Origin: an uncultured Hyphomicrobiaceae bacterium
GTDB taxonomy: Bacteria > Pseudomonadota > Alphaproteobacteria > Rhizobiales > CALHAX01
Direction: 5' to 3'
Length of the DNA: 38,717 nucleotides
Assembly: GCA_937931785.1 (NCBI GenBank)
Contig: CALHAX010000016.1
Location: 1-38,717 of the forward strand
The first letter of the stretch is position 1, and each line of letters opens with the position of its first letter. The position numbers were made by a program, and so were the translations under genes. This document shows, piece by piece, positions 27,328-37,161 of the stretch. The notes under the pieces were generated by a model. The model saw nothing but the letters and a program-made list of their open reading frames with translations, was not told where the DNA came from and made no database searches.

Positions 27328-27923
27328 GAGAACGACTTCGCTCCGGTGGGCGTATCCTGCTCACTCAAGGCGTCAAATGTATCGCGAACATCGATCAGGC
27401 GCAGGCATGCCCGCGCTGCATCCCCACCCTTGTCACCTTCACTCGCATTGGCTCGCGTTTCCGCCTGCGCACGGTTTTCAACCGTAAGGACGCCGTTGCC
27501 GAGAGCTATCGTTTCATCCACGACCAATTCCATCAGAGCACGCGACGTTTCATTCGAAACGATCTCGAAGTGGTAGGTCTCGCCCCGGATCACGACGCCA
27601 AGCGCAACACACCCATCATAACGTTGGCTTTCCTCGCCATCCTCGAACAACCCGGATTCAAGTGCCATCGCAAGTGCCGCAGGGATCTCCAAGGCGCCTG
27701 GTACAGCAACACGCTCGTAGGTTGCGCCTACGGCTTCAAGCGCTGCAATAGCCCCTTGTGCCAACGCATCAGCCAGATCTTCATAGAACCGGGCTTCGAG
27801 GATCAAAATATGGGGTGCACGACGCGACAAGAGGTGTTGTCCCTTTGACGAAACGGGAGCAGCGTGATCGCCGGAGCCCAATACAGGTCTGTTGCTCAAG
27901 ATTTTGGTCCGCCATCCGACCAA
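27324..27923 (-). CDS. ribH: 6,7-dimethyl-8-ribityllumazine synthase
   Basis: 199 residues, longer than typical (~155) because of an N-terminal extension of about 35 residues. It makes 6,7-dimethyl-8-ribityllumazine from 5-amino-6-ribitylaminouracil and 3,4-dihydroxy-2-butanone 4-phosphate. Core motifs are [48 protein letters not shown] (catalytic His) and [17 protein letters not shown]. The ATG at 27923 overlaps the end of ribE by 28 bases. A start nearer to the core would have to use an alternative codon. Confidence 0.95.
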   Translation of the reverse strand: MVGWRTKILSNRPVLGSGDHAAPVSSKGQHLLSRRAPHILILEARFYEDLADALAQGAIAALEAVGATYERVAVPGALEIPAALAMALESGLFEDGEESQRYDGCVALGVVIRGETYHFEIVSNETSRALMELVVDETIALGNGVLTVENRAQAETRANASEGDKGGDAARACLRLIDVRDTFDALSEQDTPTGAKSFS

Positions 27924-28516
27924 GCGGTTCGAACATCCTGTTGCCTTGCCACATAGCGCGCCAGCACGTCCACTTCTATATTAACGCGATCGCCGGTTTT
28001 GGCGCGCCCCCACGTTGTGACAGCACAGGTATGCGGGATCAGAGCCACATCGAACAAACACCCATTTACATTGTTTACGGTAAGTGACGTGCCGTTAAGA
28101 GCTACGGAACCTTTTTCCGCGATAAAGCCTTCGAGTTCGGCGGGCGCTTTCATTGTAATGCGTATAGCGTTTCCGTCGGTGCTCACATCGGTGATGTCTG
28201 CCACACCATCCACGTGCCCGCTGACAATGTGCCCGCCCAGTTCATCACCGGCACGCAGCGAGCGCTCCATGTTGATCGCCTGCCCAACGGACCAGTTTCC
28301 CAAAATCGTGCGCGACAGCGTTTCGTTCGACACATCCAGCATCAGACGACATCCTGTATCCAAAGCATCAATCGTCGTTGCAGTCAGGCAGCACCCGTCG
28401 AATGCGATAGAGGCTCCGACCAGTATTGTTGAAGGGTCGTAAGAAGACCGTACAGTGAATACCCCGCCGTCCCGCGCCTCGAGCGTTCCAACATCGCTGA
28501 TGAGTCCGGTAAACAT
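27896..28516 (-). CDS. ribE: riboflavin synthase alpha subunit
   Basis: 206 residues with two lumazine-binding repeats, as expected. The first starts [18 protein letters not shown] and includes [27 protein letters not shown]; the second starts near [19 protein letters not shown] and includes [15 protein letters not shown]. It dismutates two molecules of dimethylribityllumazine into riboflavin and the pyrimidine precursor. It lies three bases after ribD and overlaps ribH. No FMN riboswitch is possible in this tight spacing; regulation would come from upstream. Confidence 0.96.
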   Translation of the reverse strand: MFTGLISDVGTLEARDGGVFTVRSSYDPSTILVGASIAFDGCCLTATTIDALDTGCRLMLDVSNETLSRTILGNWSVGQAINMERSLRAGDELGGHIVSGHVDGVADITDVSTDGNAIRITMKAPAELEGFIAEKGSVALNGTSLTVNNVNGCLFDVALIPHTCAVTTWGRAKTGDRVNIEVDVLARYVARQQDVRTAWSDGGPKS

Positions 28517-28519
28517 TCT

Positions 28520-29644
28520 CTAGCGCCCCATCAGATCTTCGGTCAGGTCTGTTTTGCGATATACGATCATTGTATCTGGACCGATCGAATATGCGCCAAC
28601 TTCGGCCCAATCAGGATTGTCGCCAACACGCTCGATGCCAGAGTCGACGAATGGCAACAGCCCACGATCTCCAAAATGCTCCGCACCACGGAAAACGACG
28701 ACTTCATCCACGATATCGGCATCCATGAATGATTGCGCCACAGTTGGCCCACCCTCAATAAGCACACGCGTGATGCCGCGCGATCTCAGATGTAACAGAA
28801 CGTGCTGTGGATCCAGTTGCCCGTTCGCCATGACCTCAACCGCCACGAGATCAAGGGTGTCATCCTGCGGACCCGGCGCCGTGCATACGATAGGTCTGCG
28901 TAATCCCTCCCGCACAATCCGGGACGTCGGTGCAACGCGCAATCGTGAATCCAGCAGAACCGGGACCGGCGAACGATCCACAAGTCCGGGCAGTCGACAG
29001 GTAAGGGATGGATTGTCAGCGGCGAGCGTACCTGCGCCAACCAGTATGGCATCCGCCTGCGCACGCATCAGATGTCCGCGATTCCGCGACTGTGCGCTTG
29101 TGACCCAGGTCGGCGCACCATCTCCGGCGGCAATGCGTCCATCCTGCGAAACTGCGGTCTTGAGACGAACAAAGGGACGCCCTCCCCGGATAGAGCGGAT
29201 GTGTCCGGCATGGGCCATGATGGCGTTGGCCGTCACGTCAAGCCGTGTCACATCTATGCCTGCAGCCACCAGAACGCCAAATCCGTTGCCCGACACCCGC
29301 GGATCAGGGTCGGGAAGTTCACAAACCACCCGCGCAATTCCCGCTGCAATGATCGCGTCCGTACAGGGTGGCGTCTTGCCGTGATGACTGCAGGGTTCTA
29401 GGGACACATAGAGTGTGGCTCTTCGGGCCGCCCCCCCCGCCATGGCAAGCGCTTGTGTCTCCGCATGTGGTCGTCCACCCGGCGCGGTCGTACCTTCCCC
29501 GACAATGACGCGCGTACCGTCGTCTTTCGTGATCACGACCAGCGCACCTACACTCGGATTTGGAGCCGTCGTCCCCAGTCCACGTCGACCAAGCGCAATC
29601 GCATAGTTCAGGAAATGCCGATCCTGGGCTGCTGCTGCGTTCAT
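28520..29644 (-). CDS. ribD: bifunctional diaminohydroxyphosphoribosylaminopyrimidine deaminase / 5-amino-6-(5-phosphoribosylamino)uracil reductase
   Basis: 374 residues. The N-terminal deaminase domain shows the zinc site HAETQAL and the [11 protein letters not shown] pair (P-C-x8-C). The C-terminal reductase domain, from about residue 155, shows [35 protein letters not shown] and [17 protein letters not shown], the NADPH and substrate sites. It performs the second and third steps of riboflavin synthesis. The ATG overlaps the nrdR stop by four bases. Confidence 0.96.
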   Translation of the reverse strand: MNAAAAQDRHFLNYAIALGRRGLGTTAPNPSVGALVVITKDDGTRVIVGEGTTAPGGRPHAETQALAMAGGAARRATLYVSLEPCSHHGKTPPCTDAIIAAGIARVVCELPDPDPRVSGNGFGVLVAAGIDVTRLDVTANAIMAHAGHIRSIRGGRPFVRLKTAVSQDGRIAAGDGAPTWVTSAQSRNRGHLMRAQADAILVGAGTLAADNPSLTCRLPGLVDRSPVPVLLDSRLRVAPTSRIVREGLRRPIVCTAPGPQDDTLDLVAVEVMANGQLDPQHVLLHLRSRGITRVLIEGGPTVAQSFMDADIVDEVVVFRGAEHFGDRGLLPFVDSGIERVGDNPDWAEVGAYSIGPDTMIVYRKTDLTEDLMGR

Positions 29645-30141
29645 GTCCCTGACGTGTCCGCCCGCCCACGCGTACCTGATCCACCGGAGATATCGCCAGA
29701 TAACTCGCCAAGCACTTCGCGAAAATCACTCGCCTCGCGGAAATTTTTGTAAACCGACGCGAAGCGGACATACGCTACACCATCGAGTTCCTTGAGTGCT
29801 TCCATGACACGTTGGCCAATCTGATCGGACGTTATTTCGGATTCACCGGATGTTTCCAGCTGACGGACGACATCGGTAACCATGCGCTCGACACGTTCAG
29901 GATCAACAGGCCGTTTGCGCAGCGCAATCGAAATGGAACGAGAGAGTTTATCGGGATCAAACGGCGCTCGACGCCCGGATCGCTTGAGAACCACGATTTC
30001 CCGCAACTGCACGCGCTCGAACGTCGTAAAACGCCCACCGCAGTCCACGCAGTTGCGTCGCCTGCGGATCGATGAATGATCTTCACTCGGCCGCGAGTCT
30101 TTGACTTGCGTCGTCGTACTGCTGCAAAACGGACACCGCAT
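29641..30141 (-). CDS. nrdR: transcriptional repressor NrdR
   Basis: 166 residues. The N-terminal zinc ribbon is made of CPFC (residues 3-6) and CVDC (about 31-34), and [12 protein letters not shown] leads into the ATP-cone domain ([17 protein letters not shown] through [12 protein letters not shown]). NrdR senses ATP/dATP and represses ribonucleotide reductase genes at NrdR boxes. Its position between glyA and ribD is a conserved alphaproteobacterial order. The C-terminal ~20 residues, rich in Gly, Ser and Arg, are outside the core. No nrd genes are in the window. Confidence 0.96.
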   Translation of the reverse strand: MRCPFCSSTTTQVKDSRPSEDHSSIRRRRNCVDCGGRFTTFERVQLREIVVLKRSGRRAPFDPDKLSRSISIALRKRPVDPERVERMVTDVVRQLETSGESEITSDQIGQRVMEALKELDGVAYVRFASVYKNFREASDFREVLGELSGDISGGSGTRGRADTSGT

Positions 30142-30184
30142 ACGTTTCTGGTCCTGTCGATGTCGTCGTCAGAATGTGTCGTGA

Positions 30185-31495
30185 TCAGCCGCCATAGATC
30201 GGGAACCGACCGCACAGCCCAATGACCTTATCCTTCACAGCAGCTTCAACCGAATGATTTCCATCCGCACCGTTGGCAACAAGACCATCCAGCACTTCAC
30301 AAATCAACGAACCAATTTCCTGGAACTCGGCAACGCCAAACCCGCGCGTTGTTCCCGCAGGCGAACCGAGGCGAACACCCGATGTGATCATGGGTTTTTG
30401 CGGATCGAACGGAACACCGTTCTTATTGCAAGTGATGTGCGCGCGGCCAAGTGCGGCTTCCGCGTCCTTGCCCGTAAGGTCTTTCGGGCGCAGATCAACA
30501 AGCAACACATGCGTATCGGTCCCGCCTGAAACCAGAGCATATCCACCCGAAACGATCACCTCGCCGAGCGCCCGGGCATTGTCGATCACGTTTTGTGCGT
30601 AAAGCTTGAAATCCGGACGTAGTGCTTCACCGAACGCGACCGCCTTGCCGGCAATCACGTGCATGAGCGGTCCCCCTTGAAGACCAGGGAATATCGCCGA
30701 ATTGAATTTTTTCGCCAGATCCGCATCATCCGTTACAATCATGCCGCCACGAGGTCCACGCAATGTCTTGTGCGTCGTTGTCGTCGCAACGTGCGCGTGC
30801 GGGAATGGGCTGGGGTGAAGCCCTGCGGCCACGAGCCCGGCAAAGTGCGCCATATCAACATGCAGATATGCTCCAACCTTGTCAGCAATTGCACGGAACT
30901 TCACGAAATCGATCGTTCGCGGGTAGGCGGAACCACCGGCGATAATCATCTTCGGTTTGTGCTCCAACGCCAGTTTCTCGACTTCATCAAAATCGATCAG
31001 GTCATCTTCCTTGCGCACACCATATTGAATGGCCTTGAACCATTTGCCGGACTGGTTTGGTGCTGCACCGTGCGTGAGGTGCCCGCCTGCAGCGAGGCTC
31101 ATACCAAGAATCGTATCCCCTGGTTGCAGCAAAGCCAGCATTACACCTTGGTTCGCCTGTGAGCCAGAATTGGGCTGAACATTGGCAAAACCACAATTGA
31201 ACAGTTTCTTCGCACGTTCGATAGCAAGCTCTTCGGCAATGTCGACGAACTGACAGCCGCCGTAATAGCGGCGACCGGGATAGCCTTCGGCGTACTTGTT
31301 GGTCAGAACGCTACCCGCAGCTTCAAGTACAGCTTTGGAGACGATGTTTTCAGATGCGATCAGCTCGATTTCATTTTGCTGCCTATTGAATTCCTGCTCG
31401 ATCGCCGCCGCGATTTCCGGATCGCTGGAAGTCAGATTTTCATGGAAAAAACCGGAATCGGCAACGCTGACGCTATCAAGAGTGGGAGAAGCCAT
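30185..31495 (-). CDS. glyA: serine hydroxymethyltransferase
   Basis: 436 residues, the standard length. It is a PLP enzyme interconverting serine and glycine with tetrahydrofolate. Visible features are [45 protein letters not shown] (with the PLP-contacting Asp and His), [15 protein letters not shown] (Schiff-base Lys) and [16 protein letters not shown]. It heads the minus-strand run; nrdR starts 43 bases after its stop. The first ~15 residues precede the conserved core, and ATG 31495 seems right. Confidence 0.97.
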   Translation of the reverse strand: MASPTLDSVSVADSGFFHENLTSSDPEIAAAIEQEFNRQQNEIELIASENIVSKAVLEAAGSVLTNKYAEGYPGRRYYGGCQFVDIAEELAIERAKKLFNCGFANVQPNSGSQANQGVMLALLQPGDTILGMSLAAGGHLTHGAAPNQSGKWFKAIQYGVRKEDDLIDFDEVEKLALEHKPKMIIAGGSAYPRTIDFVKFRAIADKVGAYLHVDMAHFAGLVAAGLHPSPFPHAHVATTTTHKTLRGPRGGMIVTDDADLAKKFNSAIFPGLQGGPLMHVIAGKAVAFGEALRPDFKLYAQNVIDNARALGEVIVSGGYALVSGGTDTHVLLVDLRPKDLTGKDAEAALGRAHITCNKNGVPFDPQKPMITSGVRLGSPAGTTRGFGVAEFQEIGSLICEVLDGLVANGADGNHSVEAAVKDKVIGLCGRFPIYGG

Positions 31496-31720
31496 GGCAA
31501 GTGTCCTTCAAAACGGGCGCGCAACCATCGGGTAGGCGTTAAATCGGGATGGTAGGCAGGACGCGCCATGCGGTCTGCCTCAGTTTATCGCACCACGTAG
31601 CGCGCCGGACCATTTCGCGCAACGCGCATGAACGACGAAAATCGGTCAGACGTGCGACACATTCGAGCCAATGCAAGCGGTCAGGCAAACAATCGCGGCC
31701 GAAAAACCCTGGTTGCCGCT

Positions 31721-33082
31721 TCAGTAGGCTGAAAGAACGGTCCGCACACCGTAACGACGATCACGGTCGTAGATATCCGGGCGAAACGAGACATAGCCAC
31801 CTTCATCGGCCCAGGCTGTTACATAGATAAAGTGGACCGGAACGGTACGACGAAGACTTACGTTCTGCGTCTTGCCCGTCTTCTTCATGTTCATGACCTT
31901 GCCGTAGGACCACTTTTCCTTGTTGTCCTTGAGCAACCACTTCACCAGCTTGCCAATACCCTGAATCCGGATACAGCCGGAACTCGCCGCACGATCCTGA
32001 CGTCCGAAGATCCGTTGTGACGGCGTGTCATGCATGTAGACCGAATAGGAGTTATGGAAGTCGATTTTCACAAAACCAAGCGGGTTCGATTTTCCCGGCG
32101 GCTGTTTGTAGACATAGTTGTGAACCGCACTGCTCTTCCAGTTCACTTTATCTGTCGGAATTTTCTTGCCGCCGTGTGAGCGATAGGCATCGATCCCGAA
32201 CTTGGCGAGGACGTCCTGTTTGCGCGCTTGCATGCTGCGCCCCTTTGGGATCAGGTCATCGCGAATAACCGTTGGTGGCAAAGTCCAGTCCGGATTGAAT
32301 TTCACACGATGCACCCGTGCGGAAAGGAGCGGCGTGGCACGCCCCTTTTTCCCCACGACAGCCGTGTGCCGCAGCGCAATCTTGCCCCCCTCTACAGCTT
32401 CAACCTGTTGAGCCGGAATATTGACGACGACGTAACGGCCTTTGCGTGTCTTCGAGACATGGCTGCGCAGGCGCTGAAGATTGCCGCGCAACTGCGCCAA
32501 ACGCGCTTTTGCAGAAACGTTAAGTGCCGCGATCGTTCTTGTACCCTGGCGCGAGCGTCGCGTCTTGTTGATCAGGTTGCCAGTTGCTTTGAGGCCGTGC
32601 CGTTTTTGAAAGCGCATCAAGCCTTGCTCGACATAGTAATCGAAGCTGCTGCCAAGCGCAGAGCTGTCCGCCATATCACCTGTCGCAACAAGGCGCTTGC
32701 GCAGCAGTGCAATGTAAGGGTGCTTCATCCCACGTTGCAGCTTCAGCTTTGCAGCATCGGCCGGAATGGCCTTCCATCCCCCTTTGGCAGCAATGGCTTT
32801 GTAGCGCTTGATCGCGGTCTTCATCGGGGCGATGTTGCGTTTCGACAAGGTCGGCTGACCTTTGGGTTTCGGCGAACTTCCGGAAAAAACAGTCCCAAAC
32901 GACTGATTCCAGAAGCTGGTGCTCCCGTTGGCCTGACTTCCAGATGTCTGTCCAATCGCAGTCGGCCACGTATGATCATCTTTGGCGGACGCATCAGAAA
33001 GGCCTGCGGCAAGAACGCTGACGATCGTTACCGATGCCGCAAGACCATAGACAGGACGACCGTATTTCATCGTTTGCATCAC
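31721..33082 (-). CDS. L,D-transpeptidase (YkuD/YcbB-like), LdtP-type
   Basis: 453 residues from ATG 33082; alternative ATGs lie at 33079 and 33070. A signal peptide ends near SDASA. A peptidoglycan-binding helical region (LLRKRLVATGDM ... LMRFQKRHGLKATGNL) precedes the catalytic YkuD domain with VYMHDTPSQRIF and SSGCIRIQ; the catalytic Cys is near residue 370. It makes meso-DAP-meso-DAP crosslinks or anchors proteins in the periplasm. It is a paralogue of the gene at 12037-13440. It lies downstream of an LdtR-like regulator on the same strand; in Liberibacter, LdtR is reported to activate a neighbouring L,D-transpeptidase gene (established knowledge). Confidence 0.94.
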   Translation of the reverse strand: MMQTMKYGRPVYGLAASVTIVSVLAAGLSDASAKDDHTWPTAIGQTSGSQANGSTSFWNQSFGTVFSGSSPKPKGQPTLSKRNIAPMKTAIKRYKAIAAKGGWKAIPADAAKLKLQRGMKHPYIALLRKRLVATGDMADSSALGSSFDYYVEQGLMRFQKRHGLKATGNLINKTRRSRQGTRTIAALNVSAKARLAQLRGNLQRLRSHVSKTRKGRYVVVNIPAQQVEAVEGGKIALRHTAVVGKKGRATPLLSARVHRVKFNPDWTLPPTVIRDDLIPKGRSMQARKQDVLAKFGIDAYRSHGGKKIPTDKVNWKSSAVHNYVYKQPPGKSNPLGFVKIDFHNSYSVYMHDTPSQRIFGRQDRAASSGCIRIQGIGKLVKWLLKDNKEKWSYGKVMNMKKTGKTQNVSLRRTVPVHFIYVTAWADEGGYVSFRPDIYDRDRRYGVRTVLSAY

Positions 33083-33319
33083 CTGAGCCCTAGAACCACA
33101 TGCCGACCGTCGAACACTGGTCCTGCACGTATGACCAACGCACGAATAAACCGGATCTTACGTCAACGTATCAAAACGAACAGTTAACGCAGGTTAACAC
33201 CGTTCACGCCATGCATGCCAGTCCATCCATACCGGATCAACAGCTTGCGAACCTCTGGCGGCATCGGGAAAACATTGTGCATTCAAACTGTTGTGCGGCA
33301 TGTCATAGCTGAAAACCAG

Positions 33320-33346
33320 AGAACCCCGGCCAATGACCGGGGTTCT
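33320..33346 (-). terminator. probable terminator downstream of ldtR
   Basis: AGAACCCCGG (33320-33329) and CCGGGGTTCT (33337-33346) form a perfect 10-bp stem with a seven-base loop. On the minus strand it is followed by CTGGTTTT, a short T run. It lies about 170 bases after the ldtR stop, with the 66-bp repeat between, so it would end an ldtR transcript before the transpeptidase promoter. Confidence 0.6.
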
Positions 33347-33426
33347 GTGTTCACTGGTGCCAAGCGGCCACAGCATGATCAGCGTATGAGCGGAACAGAT
33401 TGCCCCGCAACGGTGGCTTTATGACT

Positions 33427-33492
33427 ATAGCGCATCTGATTCAAATAGAAGCATGACGCTACGATTCAGGTCGTTCCACCAGTATCCCGGCG
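33427..33492. repeat. copy A of a 66-bp diverged repeat
   Basis: It aligns without gaps to 36628-36693, with 50 of 66 positions identical by my count. Conserved blocks are ATAGCGCATCTGA, TCAAA, CATGAC, CAGGTCG and ATCCCGGCG. It contains a small stem (33437-33442 with 33448-33453). It lies in the 3' region of ldtR, about 20 bases after its stop. Confidence 0.7.
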
Positions 33493-33513
33493 TCCCCAAT
33501 TAGTCGGAGACAC

Positions 33514-34023
33514 CTAGAGCTGAAAGCGGATCATATCCGACCAGAAGCGTTCGAGACGTCCAAGCGAGCGATTCAGCTCACCAAACTGATCTTCGTTCAA
33601 CTCTCCGACAGCTTCGATCGAACCGAGCTGGCGTTGATACAGTTGCTCCACAACATCACATGCATCCTGCCCCTTCTGGGTCAAGCTGATCCGCACCGAA
33701 CGACGGTCCGTGTTGGAACGCTTGTGGTCGATGTATCCCCCATCGACCAGCTTCTTGAGATTGTAGGACACGTTAGAGCCGAGATAGTAACCGCGACTCT
33801 TGAGTTCACCGGCGGTCAGCTCGGCGGAACCAATGTTGTAGAGGAGGAGCGCCTGGACACTGTTGATGTCCGACCACCCCATCCGGTCGAATTCATTCTT
33901 GATCACATCGAGAAGCAGACGGTGAAGCCGCTCGATCAACCGTAAAGATTGTAGATATTCGCTCCGCAGGCCGGTCTCTTCTTCGAGATCCGACGGACGG
34001 AGGCTCTCCATTACATTACTCAT
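33514..34023 (-). CDS. ldtR: MarR-type winged-helix regulator, LdtR/PetP-like
   Basis: 169 residues. N-terminal helices with LRLIERLHRLLLDVIKNEFDRMGW form the dimerisation part (quoted in part). The winged helix follows, with SAELTAGELKSRGYYLGSNV (helix-turn-helix), SYNLKKLVDGGYI and the wing SNTDRRSVRISLTQKG, then C-terminal helices. The GYYLGSNVSYNLKKLV recognition stretch is characteristic of the alphaproteobacterial LdtR/PetP group. In Liberibacter this regulator activates an adjacent L,D-transpeptidase gene and osmotic stress tolerance (established knowledge); here a transpeptidase gene is next downstream. An upstream GTTG-N5-CAAC palindrome at 34062-34074 may be its own operator (inference). 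Confidence 0.88.
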   Translation of the reverse strand: MSNVMESLRPSDLEEETGLRSEYLQSLRLIERLHRLLLDVIKNEFDRMGWSDINSVQALLLYNIGSAELTAGELKSRGYYLGSNVSYNLKKLVDGGYIDHKRSNTDRRSVRISLTQKGQDACDVVEQLYQRQLGSIEAVGELNEDQFGELNRSLGRLERFWSDMIRFQL

Positions 34024-34061
34024 AACCCTGCCCGATTGTTTGACGCACTAATCTTCTTTTT

Positions 34062-34074
34062 GTTGTGCACCAAC
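34062..34074. promoter_or_regulatory. possible palindromic operator upstream of ldtR
   Basis: GTTG-TGCAC-CAAC lies 39 bases upstream of the ldtR start, in an otherwise T-rich stretch. The position and symmetry fit autoregulation by a MarR-type dimer, but four-base arms are short and could occur by chance. Confidence 0.3.
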
Positions 34075-34162
34075 ACTACCAAGCCGCACCTAACGTCCGC
34101 TTAAACAGAATGGATAAAATTTTCTTAAATTGGGGGCAATCGCGGAACGCCAAGAGTAAAAA

Positions 34163-35254
34163 TCACACGATAGCGGCAATAGCCTGTGGACGAGGTGGCA
34201 AAACAAGATCACCCGATTCAGGCATTGCGAAATAGGCATCAACAACAGCTGCCGTCACATCAGCAGGATCTGACGGATACCATTGTGGATTATTATCCTT
34301 GTCAACAAGCAATGCTCGCACACCTTCGTGAAAATCTGCACTCCCCAGAAACCGGCACGCTTCGCGATACTCCCGTCGCAAGCTCTCTCCGAGATCTTCC
34401 GGTCGGGTATTCGTAAGCTGGCGGAATGTCACGGCGAGGCTGGTCGGTGATTTCTTGCGCAATTCTTCCAGAAGCACTGTCGCAAAAGGTGAACCGTCGC
34501 CCTCAAGTTGCTCGAGCATTGCAGCCAGGGACGACGCGGCAAAAGCCTGCCCGATCAGGTCCCATTCATGATCAGAGGCACGTGCCACCTTGGTCTCGGC
34601 AATATCATCAAGAAGTGCGTCGACCGGGTGTGCGTCGCGCAAACCGTCACGGATCGAGTCGAAATGCTCGGCTGCAATACAATGAGTCACAATTCCAAAC
34701 CGCAGCGCATCCGCGCGCTGGATCGGTCGACCGGACAACCCGAGATAAAGTCCCGCATGGTCTGGCAACCCGCCGAGCAACCATGTTGCCCCGACATCAG
34801 GGAAAAAACCAATTGCAGTCTCGGGCATTGCAAAAGCGTAGGCGTTCCCTGCCACGCGGTGTGTACCATAGGATGTCAGTCCAACACCCGAGCCCATGCA
34901 TAGCCCGTCAATCAAGGAAACGATCGGTTTGGTGTAACAATCGATTTGCCAGTTGAGCGCATACTCGTCGCCAGCAGCAGCACAGGCCGCCTCAAGATCG
35001 TCACGCGCCATCGAGATCATCTCATGGAGATCGCCACCGGCACAGAACATCTGGCCCTCGTTGGCATCAATCACCACAGCATAAATCATTGGATCGCGCT
35101 GCCAGGCTGTCAACGCTTCACTGATCGACATACGCATTGCCTTATTCAGCGCATTGAGCGCTCTCGGACGGTTGAGCGTGATCCGGCCAAGCGCACCTTC
35201 AGTCCGGCACAGCACCTGCTCGCCCTTTGCGCTGCCGTCTGTCGCGTCGCTCAT
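34163..35254 (-). CDS. 3-hydroxyisobutyryl-CoA hydrolase-like enoyl-CoA hydratase/isomerase family protein
   Basis: 363 residues from the ATG at 35254, preceded by GGAGGA at a good distance. The frame is open 26 codons further up, without family resemblance. It has a crotonase fold: MFCAGGDLHEM (first oxyanion loop), LIDGLCMGSGVGLTSYGTHRVAG (second, cited in part) and MPETAIGFFPDVGATWLLGGL, where the FPDVG motif separates HIBCH-type hydrolases from ordinary enoyl-CoA hydratases. HIBCH releases 3-hydroxyisobutyrate from its CoA thioester in valine breakdown. It lies alone on the minus strand and diverges from hemB. Other crotonase-family activities cannot be excluded. Confidence 0.88.
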   Translation of the reverse strand: MSDATDGSAKGEQVLCRTEGALGRITLNRPRALNALNKAMRMSISEALTAWQRDPMIYAVVIDANEGQMFCAGGDLHEMISMARDDLEAACAAAGDEYALNWQIDCYTKPIVSLIDGLCMGSGVGLTSYGTHRVAGNAYAFAMPETAIGFFPDVGATWLLGGLPDHAGLYLGLSGRPIQRADALRFGIVTHCIAAEHFDSIRDGLRDAHPVDALLDDIAETKVARASDHEWDLIGQAFAASSLAAMLEQLEGDGSPFATVLLEELRKKSPTSLAVTFRQLTNTRPEDLGESLRREYREACRFLGSADFHEGVRALLVDKDNNPQWYPSDPADVTAAVVDAYFAMPESGDLVLPPRPQAIAAIV

Positions 35255-35344
35255 GCACTCGTCCTCCGAAAGTCGGCATCGCAAAGAACGCGTGCTGCAA
35301 CACAGACCCACTCTTGCCAGAAGCAGGCACATAGGGCTTCTTGA

Positions 35345-36424
<1,080 letters not shown>

Positions 36425-36429
36425 CACCT

Positions 36430-36627
36430 GTGATTGCTGGTCTCGACGCATCGATGATCCAGATCTGGTTCACGGTGGCTGTCGTCACGGTCGCCGTCGT
36501 GATGTTCGCCATCGATCGCATACCATTGGAAATTCCCACGATCGGTGCCGTGTGCGCGCTGATGCTTTTTTCCACGTCTTCCCGCTCACGAATGCTGACG
36601 GCAACAACATGCTGGGGGCAGAAGCCG
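36430..36627 (+). pseudogene. N-terminal remnant of an SLC13-type permease
   Basis: Starting at GTG 36430 or ATG 36454, the frame reads MIQIWFTVAVVTVAVVMFA then DRIPLEIPTIGAVCALMLF, which looks like the first helices of SLC13/DASS-type permeases. At T6 (36566-36571) the resemblance moves to another frame: FFHVFPLTNADGNNMLGAE. One more T would rejoin them. Resemblance stops at about 36627, exactly where copy B of the 66-bp repeat begins. The remainder of the gene (several hundred residues) is absent. The family match is from memory and moderate, but the frame break and the truncation are seen directly. Confidence 0.55.
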
Positions 36628-36693
36628 ATAGCGCATCTGAGTCAAAGGGACTCATGACATGGCGGTCCAGGTCGCTCCAATGGCATCCCGGCG
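36628..36693. repeat. copy B of a 66-bp diverged repeat
   Basis: It aligns gaplessly with 33427-33492 (50 of 66 identical by my count). It contains a perfect stem TGAGTC/GACTCA (36638-36643 and 36649-36654) around AAAGG. It starts at the point where the permease remnant ends. Confidence 0.7.
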
Positions 36694-37161
36694 CCTCTAC
36701 TGCGTAGAAGCGACCCTAAGTCGATCGCCACCCATAACCTCCACCGGTCGTCATGCCCCACATGGCGACGGATGCATCCAAGGCCGTCGCCAACGTTCAA
36801 TAAGTAACCGAACATGATGGCGTTCCCGATTTTGGTCAGGAACTCCCTTTCAGGGCGATATCCACTCTGTCTCACAAAATTCGATGCCGGACTTCCATAC
36901 CGAAAATCGCGCGTAACGTACCCATCCGCCATTCATCTGCGGATTGATCATTGCGCTCAGCTGTTCATTCGCATCGCCTATCGCCTATCGCCTATCGCCT
37001 ATCGCCTATCAAACTAATTTGATCGCCTGAGACCCGGCAATTATTCGTCAAACGACTTCGTGAAAGCCCGCTTGCCCTTGATAATCCTCATATGGCTGTC
37101 ATATTCGCGCATCGCCCCGATGTACTTCAAGCTCTGAAATAATTGCGACAGGTCCGATCAC
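36694..37161. other. gene-poor degenerate stretch before bpt
   Basis: About 470 bases with no credible gene. It contains a hairpin with 8-bp arms GGCGACGG/CCGTCGCC (36764-36771 and 36784-36791), the heptamer tandem repeat at 36975-37009 and, at the right end, the upstream region of bpt. A minus-strand frame of 96 codons crosses it and repeat B, but has no features of a real protein. It may be a scar of a deletion or insertion that removed the permease gene. Confidence 0.5.
36975..37009. repeat. tandem repeat, CGCCTAT x5
   Basis: Five exact consecutive copies of the 7-bp unit CGCCTAT, non-coding, about 150 bases upstream of bpt. The copies are identical, so the array is either young or actively homogenised by slippage. 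Confidence 0.95.

Larger units (their letters stand above)
33083..33513. promoter_or_regulatory. 431-bp intergenic region between ldtR and the L,D-transpeptidase gene
   Basis: No gene is visible. The region holds, from left to right: a symmetric GTTAAC-GCAG-GTTAAC at 33183-33198, about 100 bases upstream of the transpeptidase start and a candidate operator; a hairpin at 33320-33346; and a copy of the 66-bp repeat at 33427-33492. The transpeptidase promoter should lie to the left of the hairpin. Confidence 0.5.

Noticed and set aside
25975-27576. 533-codon plus-strand open frame across thiL, the repeat and nusB
   Set aside because: It is antisense to thiL, nusB and the ribH end, which are clear genes; its sequence has no family features and it includes the translated dispersed repeat (MPAKAGIHG), a known annotation artefact.
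29645-31495. FMN riboswitch before the riboflavin genes
   Set aside because: ribD overlaps nrdR and ribE follows ribD by three bases, so there is no leader; the 43-base glyA-nrdR gap is far too short for an RFN element.
36642-36932. 96-codon minus-strand frame over repeat B and the degenerate stretch
   Set aside because: No ribosome site, no recognisable domain, and its end is made of the 66-bp repeat; more likely chance.
36694-36970. possible complete insertion sequence in the gap before bpt
   Set aside because: No transposase-like reading frame, no terminal inverted repeats and no target duplication could be seen.
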